A stretch of DNA of 64,000 bases from Tribonema minus. Lineage: Eukaryota > Sar > Xanthophyceae > Tribonematales > Tribonemataceae. Made by a program: the position numbers and the translations under genes. Position 1 is the stretch's first letter. Each line of letters opens with the position of its first letter. The DNA lies in assembly GCA_017506865.1 (NCBI GenBank), contig JAFCMP010000536.1:310001-374000 (forward strand), read 5' to 3'. Below are positions 58,157-64,000 of this stretch, piece by piece. The notes beneath the pieces were generated by a model. The model saw nothing but the letters and a program-made list of their open reading frames with translations, ran no database searches and had not been told where the DNA came from.

Positions 58157-58669
58157 TCAAGTAATCACTTGAACAGGCGCCTCACTCCAACCCTGCCCTT
58201 CTCTTGTGTTGCCCTGCATGCGGCGCCTGCTGTGCTGCACCTGCTGCGCCGCGATGGGTACAGTCACCTCGGGAGGTGAGCTCGTACGGCCGAGGCACGG
58301 AGGCGGGCGCACGCCGGCGGTCGTGCACGCGTCGTTGACACGGTTGCGCCCCACAGGGGCAACCCCTAGGCAGGCCGCGTGTGAAAACTCGACCTTGCAT
58401 TCCTCATCTACTTGGTCGTCGAATGAGAATGTGACTCGGTTCCAGAGCTCGTGCGGGGCAGTCTTGAGCCAATGCTTGACCCTGAATCGCCGCACCGCGT
58501 TGGTCCTGTGGCTGTCGCCGACCACTCTGCCGGTGATATAGCCGGCGCCTGCCAAGTCGTGGTAGACGTACGGGAGTCTGCGCTTGTGGTGGCGAATGGC
58601 AGTATGTAGAGTGTCCAAAGGTGCAACGTCAACCAGTCGGTGCCACAAGGAAAGGTATCTGGCAAACAC
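58157..58669 (-). CDS. ORF of unknown family, possible exon or mobile-element fragment
   Basis: 170 open codons with no recognised domain. It is Arg/His-rich at the start, and the best-conserved part versus the inverted copy at 57.1-57.5 kb is GAGYITGRVVGDSHRTNAVR to VEFSHAACLGVAPVGRNRV. A CAG at 58658-58660 (minus) could be a splice acceptor and a GCAG|GTGCAG near 58230 a donor. A further exon-like block on the same strand, 57891-57781 (FHRVVTNEDMQGVNLKFMGT), may belong to it. Whether this is a gene, a captured exon or a repeat cannot be told from sequence alone. Confidence 0.4.
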   Translation of the reverse strand: MFARYLSLWHRLVDVAPLDTLHTAIRHHKRRLPYVYHDLAGAGYITGRVVGDSHRTNAVRRFRVKHWLKTAPHELWNRVTFSFDDQVDEECKVEFSHAACLGVAPVGRNRVNDACTTAGVRPPPCLGRTSSPPEVTVPIAAQQVQHSRRRMQGNTREGQGWSEAPVQVIT

Positions 58670-58724
58670 CGGAAAGCATAATCAGACATTGGCAAGCTGA
58701 ACTTCGGATGGTGAGCTCAAATAG

Positions 58725-58763
58725 CTCCGTGTGTGTTTGTGTGTTTGTGTGTGTGTGTGTGTG
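58725..58763 (+). repeat. (GT)n microsatellite
   Basis: GTGTGTTT then repeated GT, about 38 bp, in non-coding DNA. Confidence 0.9.
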
Positions 58764-59264
58764 TCATATGTGCGCATGCGCGCGCGCTTTTGCATGGCAA
58801 TGCAGCAGACTGACAATGTAACTGACACAAAAGTGCGCCGCACAGTATGCATCACCTCTGATGAGAGAGCTCTCCGTGACAACAGGTCACAAGTCCGCCA
58901 GTGCGACACCGCAAGGCAGGTAGCACAAGGCGAAACCAAATGGATGTCACGCCAGACAATTGTAACCAGACATGCTGCTGACAGCAAGAACAGGGGTTCT
59001 GAAGAACATGTACACAGGCTGACTCTCAAATGGTAAGCTTAAGAGAGCTCATGCTGGTAATGCACAAGACAGCACTCTCGCTGGTATGTTCGATCGCTAC
59101 ATGAAACGCGTCTTGATGCAAAAGCAAGGCTCATGTCAGACAACGAATGTTGTGATGTGTATTTTTCTTTGAAGTAGATGTGCGCCTACTGCCCTCTTAC
59201 ATCCCATGCACTTGACTCTGCACATGGTGTATCGCATTTGCTGGGGTCGGCTCCCAAATGTGCA

Positions 59265-59760
59265 TGGCAGAGGAGCCAGAGCTTATCGCCATGCACGATG
59301 CAGCGCAAGCATCACTGGCAGCCTCACCGCTCAACGCAATGGAGATCCTGCTGGAAACAGCGCTGAACGGTGCTGGATACGTGACATGGGCTCCTGGAGA
59401 TGCAGCTGAGCAATGCTGCCATTGCTGGATGTGCTGCTGAGAAATGCTGGATGTGCTGCCGAGCGATGCTGCGAACACTGCTGAGAAATGCTGGAGGTGC
59501 CTCTGAACGGTACTGAACGTGCTTTTGGCAATGCTGGACGCGCTGCGGCACGATGGTGGACGCACAGCTGACTGATAATGGAGGTGCAGCGGAGCAATGC
59601 TGGAGGTGCTGCTGAGCAGATACCGCGGAGCGGTGCTGAAAAATGCTGCGTAGCGATGCTGGAGGCGCTGCTGAGCGATGATCGGGCGACGCTTGAGGTG
59701 CTTCTGAGCGATGCTAGATGCACTGATGAGCAATGCTGGACGCGCTGCTGATATATGGTA
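59265..59760. repeat. Leader plus 22-bp minisatellite, array 2
   Basis: The leader 59265-59355 is open and exon-like on the plus strand (EEPELIAMHDAAQASLAASP and NAMEILLETAL), preceded by CAG. From about 59355 it turns into the same TGCTGAGCGATGCTGGAGGCG unit as at 56.4-56.9 kb. The leader there (56340-56410) is a decayed copy, so the two regions are duplicates that each expanded or inherited an array. Confidence 0.75.
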
Positions 59761-60315
59761 GGTGTGCAGCTCAGCAATGGAGGCGCAGCAGATGCAGCTG
59801 CACTGCCGTGCCTGATGATGTGGCATTGAGCTTTGGTTGCAGGCGGCAGGGCATCACAGTGCATGACCCAGGAGACAAAGACAGGGCAATACTGTACCAG
59901 CGAGTCACAATGCCGGATCTGTTTACAAAGCAGAGATGTGTAGGGCATGCAGCAAATGGACGCTGCGTGAAGCCCATTTCCTGGGCGTTGCTGCAGCGCC
60001 CCACGTTGCAACGTGCACCGTTGTTGCACGCACTCAAGCCTGCTGAGCGCTGTCACTGTCCCCGTATATACGTATGCCCTCGACGCACTAGTGCGGTGCT
60101 GACATGCAGGTCATCCCATCCGCCCCGTACCAGTTCCAGCTCATCTTGTCAAAAAAATACACTACACTGTACTGGATATGGGATGCATAGGGCCGAGTTG
60201 CCGAAACGCAACCACCCTCTGCAGAGCACCAAGCTGCCGTCGCATCTGCTCGCAACTGCTGCTTATCACATCAACATCAATGGTCGTACTTCAACTTCAA
60301 AATGCATTTCGGCTC

Positions 60316-62714
60316 CTAGCCCAGGTAGAAGCCCAGCGCGAATCCCGCGCCGAAAGAACCCCCCGCCGGCAGGTTGGCCTTGAGAACCTTACGCGCCTTC
60401 TTCCACAGCATCTTTGCATCCTCCTGAGCGTAGAGGACGGCAGGCAAGTCGATGAGCACTGACAAAAGGGAGCAGCAGCGATGAACATCATGCCATGTCT
60501 CGGAGCTGTCAGTGTGGAAGGGCGGCAAGTGCAAGCACTTGAAGTTGACACAGAGGAGCGTCACAGCTCTGACTGTGCACTGCAGCAGGCGTGGAAGATA
60601 GATGGCAGTTTGGCATGATGTTGTTCCAATGATCACAAACTTCTGTAGCTATCTGCGCACCTGCTGCGTATAGTGGTGCGGATCATGAGGCAGCGAATGA
60701 ATGCTACCGGCTTGTCACCAGAACACCAGCTCGTTCACAGCTGATGGGCTCCCCAGCGCGCATTTTGAGAAGTGCATCACCCATAGCATTGTGCCTGCTT
60801 GAGGTGCAAGTACTGTAGTAGAGAATCACACGTGGGCACACCATTTGCACACTGCCATCTCCAAACCTGCTTGCTTGCAAGTACAATTGACCTAGAGCTC
60901 TACGATCTTTTGATTCGTTTTCATAGCTACCTACCTCCCCACAAACTAGCCACATGAATGCATATATGCCCCCATGCAACAGCCACGCTCAGCAGCCAAT
61001 CTTGTCAACGACCCCGCTGCCATCCTGCCCTATGGCCTGCACCGAGTAAGGTTTAGTTGCACACATCTGTGAGTTGCACACATCTGTCAAGGCTGTTTAG
61101 CATCTACCTGCCAAATCTTGAATGGGTACCTACATACGTGTATGCATTTCTCTCCTTTGTACACACTTAATAGGCTCCTGTACCTTGTCAAAGACCCCGC
61201 TCCCGTCCTGGTCTATCGCCTGAACCGCCTTGTCCTTGACTTGCGCCCAGCTGATGTTGACGTAGCCAAAGTGGTTGGCGAGCTGCGCGGCCACAAAGCC
61301 CGTGCCTATCACGAACGCCGCCACCTTCCCGACCTGTAGGGGCAAGTTTGGGGGGGGAGGGGAGCTGTGCTGAGCACTCGACACAACATCCTCCATCAAA
61401 ACGCGAACACTTAATGAGCTTGGCCCTTTTCATTCGAGTCCGTTTAGCCAAAGGTAATGAGCAGTCGTATTTTTGAGGTGGGCGAGGTTTATGTTCAGCC
61501 AGATAGAAGTAGTTATATTAGTTGGGTCAATTATCAGAGGTTTGCGAGCATTCCGCTCAGCCAGAAGCGGTGTGCAAGTCCAAGTTTGAAGGTAGGCCAG
61601 CTGCAAAGGGAGGAGCACAATGCATGGCGCTGCACAGCGTTCAAGGACACGGATCGGGCCAACCCCCTAATCCTCATCCTGAATTGGCAGCGATTGATAG
61701 CCTGCCCCAGGACAGCATCGCCTTGTTCTACTGCAGGCCTGGTGGACGGTGGCATACTCCAAAGCGTACACAACAAGTGCCTGTTAGTGTGGTGTGTCGA
61801 GCACCTCCCTTGCATCAATTTGCGGTGCTGCCGTGTATATTAGCTCAAAACTGCACTGGCGATGTGAGGATTGGAATAGGGGGGTAGTATTAGGGCTAGC
61901 CACCAGGCCAGAATCACTGGCACAAGCAGGAGAAAGGGCTGCTAGGGTTGCTGCCATGTTGTCCCCTGCAACACTGTGTCAGTGCATATGCAACTTCTGT
62001 GTCGGTGCTCTGAGCCTCGGTCAGCCACCCTAGATGTCAAATAGACTGCGGGGCTGCAGTGGTGGTGGTGTTACTGTCACCGGTCTGACACAATCGATCC
62101 GCTCTTTTTAACTTGCCTGAAGTGTGGGTATGCGAGTGCAAGTCTACGGATGTGCTCAAGCTCTATAAACCCCCAGTAGAGAGCACCGCCACAGCAGCAC
62201 CTGTCGCTGTCGACTGCCGTAACACCTACCTCGGCGCGCAGGCAACATGAAACCACTTTGACTTTTTTAGCACACATGTTCATAAATATATGCACATCAA
62301 GCACGTGTAGACTTGGAGTATTCATTGCACTGGTAGTACAATTGCAACATGGTAGTAGACGCGAGCACTCGCCTTCTTGACTGCATAGCCAGAGCACGCG
62401 CCCAGCACGCCGCCAAACCCAATCTGCCCAATCTGGTCCGAATATCTGTCAATCAGCGCCGTCACAGCGTCATCGCCGTCGTCGCTGTCCAGCGACTTCT
62501 TGCGCCCCCCGTCCCCCCTCGCTGGTGCCCCTGGAAACAGTCGTGAACGCCATTCGTTGGGGTCAGGGGTGTCGCTGCCGCTGCTGCGAGCGCAGGCTGC
62601 GCGGGTGGGCGCGGTGAGGGCGCCTCCGCAGAGCGCTGCTCCGCACACCAGTAGCTGGAGATTTCGACTGGCGCCTCGGGGTGCGCCTGCGCGCTGCGCA
62701 TGTCTGCGGCGCAT
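60316..62714 (-). CDS. FUN14 domain family protein
   Basis: Small membrane protein family of mitochondria or chloroplasts; animal FUNDC1 is a mitophagy receptor, while roles in protists are not established. Exons (minus order) 62714-62373, 61333-61184 and 60423-60316 join in frame to 199 aa. Residues 1-45 are Arg/Ala-rich with few acids, fitting an organelle transit peptide. The FUN14 domain follows: IGQIGFGGVLGACSGYAVKK | VGKVAAFVIGTGFVAAQLA | EDAKMLWKKARKV.. and the closing GGSFGAGFALGFYLG, with hydrophobic Gly-patterned helices. The first intron appears to use a GC donor (AAGAAG|GCGAGT), because only this joins KK to VGKVAAF as in the family. A ghost of the exon 2 end lies at 60998-61034. 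No LC3-type motif was confirmed. Confidence 0.88.
60870..60924 (-). repeat. Dispersed intronic repeat, copy E (inverted)
   Basis: The reverse strand reads AAAACGAATCAAAAGATCGT and AGAGCTCTAGGT. It lies in the FUN14 second intron. The match is limited to about 35-50 bp. Confidence 0.75.
60998..61034 (-). repeat. Exon-edge ghost: donor end of FUN14 exon 2
   Basis: Plus CTTGTCAACGACCCCGCTGC, then CATCCTGCCC..GGCCTG, mirrors the real exon end at 61184-61225 (CTTGTCAAAGACCCCGCTCC). The copy lies about 150 bp into the intron. Confidence 0.85.
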
Positions 62715-63477
62715 GGCGGCAAGTGTGTGTGTGGTGTGTCAGCCGTGAACTTACTTCGATGTGTTTCCATTCCTGAGGTTGGGCAAAAGTGAGCGTATGC
62801 ATGACATTGTTGGAGGTGACAGCGCCCACTACTATGTGCACTTTAGATCAAGACGTCCGCATCGCCCAGGTTACCAAAAATCTTTGTGATGCAGGCGCCT
62901 TTGTAGGCGGCGGTAGTGTCGCACAGACAATTTATGAAGTTCCTGCTGGACAGTTTGAGATACGATGCCGTCAAACAAGGCATGCTTGCACCTCCAGTGT
63001 CGTGGCCGTTTGATGCAACCTTTGTATAGCTTGACCGCTCCTGTACATTGCTACACTCTCAGCTGGAAGACATCACTTCTGCGCCTAACATCAAAAATGT
63101 CATCATGACAGTTCGCCACTCACAGCAATCTGCTGGCCCCCAGGCATGGTTCCAGCACGCCTGATCTATAGAAGGAGATGCGGACTGACCGCGACGCCAT
63201 GCTGGCCCCACCTCGTGTCCAACAACACAACACAACTTGAGTTCAAAGTTCAACACATAGTTGAAGTACTCCGAGTTCATAGACAGGAATCAGGGCCGCG
63301 GTGCACGCGCTGAGCTCGGGAAGGGCTCGGATCCTGGCTTGCAGTACCATCAGCACGCGTTCAGCCTGCACCGTTGGCGACAGGTTGTTGCCGTGATGGC
63401 GTCGTATACAGCAGCAGGCAATCCATTTTCGAACAGGATCTGAAGTGACCAGCGTTTGAAGCTGTCTGAGCGCGAGC
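62715..63477. promoter_or_regulatory. Divergent FUN14 / 63.5-kb gene upstream region
   Basis: 763 bp between head-to-head starts. No repeat or TATA element is convincing. A short ORF at 62789-63013 lacks motifs. The region could also hold a 5' exon of the downstream gene. Confidence 0.4.
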
Positions 63478-64000
63478 ATGGGCAACAGCAGCGCAGGCTG
63501 CGCCACGCTTCCGCAGTATCTGCCGGATCTGCACTTCAGGAAGGGAAAGAAGGCCAGCGGATGCTCCTGTCCGCTTGCAAATGGAGCGGGGACATGGGAG
63601 GGCATGGTCGGCCATCCCGACTTCCGGTCCTACATGCTGCAGCACTTGCTGAATGATGCCTTCATCCTCTCGATCCTGGACCATGGCACTGTGGATCCAG
63701 CTACACAGGCAGTTGCTTCCATCCCCTACTTCAGACACCTCGCTGCCGGGGAGAGAGCCGCGCAGGCTCAGAGGCTCGAAGCCTGGCGACACCTGAGCGA
63801 AGCCGGCCTGGAGCACTTGAGCGCATCGGAGTCAGAGGCGAAGCAACACGCCTGCATGGAATCCGCCTTCGATGAGCTGCAGCTGGCGCGCGCGCCGACG
63901 ACGGCGGGCTTCCTGCCCGTGCTGCAGCGGCGCCTCTGCGCGCTACGCGAGCTCGGCCCGCAGATCGCCGCCGAGCGCCACAGCCGCTGCAGGCCGTACC
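63478..64000 (+). CDS. Start of a predicted N-myristoylated protein, cut by the window end
   Basis: Open from ATG 63478 through 174 codons to the last base, with no stop. The N-terminus MGNSSAGCATLP fits an N-myristoylation site (Gly2, small residue at position 6) with a nearby Cys for palmitoylation, suggesting membrane association. The rest is helical and charged (HPDFRSYMLQHLLNDAFILS, AAGERAAQAQRLEAWRHLSE, PVLQRRLCALRELGPQIA). I recognise no family. GC-rich codon use in the second half resembles the confirmed exons. It could be a first exon or, less likely, an internal one. Confidence 0.6.
   Translation, partial: MGNSSAGCATLPQYLPDLHFRKGKKASGCSCPLANGAGTWEGMVGHPDFRSYMLQHLLNDAFILSILDHGTVDPATQAVASIPYFRHLAAGERAAQAQRLEAWRHLSEAGLEHLSASESEAKQHACMESAFDELQLARAPTTAGFLPVLQRRLCALRELGPQIAAERHSRCRPY

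Overview
This window is nuclear DNA of a unicellular eukaryote: seven intron-rich, protein-coding genes with GT-AG splicing, GC-rich exons and more AT-balanced introns. There are no bacterial operons and no recognisable tRNA, rRNA or CRISPR. Short tracts of (TTAGGG)n/(CCCTAA)n lie inside introns and intergenic DNA. A DH-PH RhoGEF, a gene type rare or absent in green plants, argues for a non-green protist or algal lineage (stramenopile, haptophyte or similar); this is inference only. Most gene models below were built by hand so that every splice junction keeps the reading frame. They predict proteins of 542 aa (PRP4), 1187 aa (Nup107), 642 aa (double-DOMON/cytochrome b561), 1289 aa (RhoGEF), 638 aa (membrane aspartic protease), 625 aa (unknown) and 199 aa (FUN14 family).

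Layout: 0-4.5 kb, 3' part of a class-3 lipase gene (+) with a 1.07-kb insertion in its last exon. 6.6-11.7 kb, PRP4 splicing factor (-), sharing a 269-bp divergent promoter with Nup107 (+, 11.9-21.2 kb). 22.3-27.7 kb, a two-DOMON cytochrome b561 (+). 30.8-42.6 kb, a RhoGEF with a PDZ-like C-terminus (-), divergent by 228 bp from a pepsin-like protease (+, 42.9-47.5 kb). 50.1-53.2 kb, a low-complexity protein of unknown function (-). 53-60 kb, repeat-rich DNA with degenerate ORFs and minisatellites. 60.3-62.7 kb, FUN14 family (-). 63.5 kb to the end, the start of a probably N-myristoylated protein (+). The genes do not form one pathway; they are housekeeping, membrane redox, signalling and proteolysis genes packed close together.

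The most striking property is in the introns. In at least a dozen introns, in every one of the clearly recognised multi-exon genes except the partial lipase, the intron holds tandem, decayed copies of the edge of a flanking exon together with its splice site. I call these 'exon-edge ghosts'. They occur on the donor side, on the acceptor side, and in the protease gene also inverted. Even the stop-codon end of the protease gene is triplicated. Repeated short tandem duplication across exon-intron boundaries looks like a main source of intron DNA here. Telomere-type repeats sit inside some of the duplicated units. A dispersed ~60-130-bp repeat is found five times, each time within an intron.
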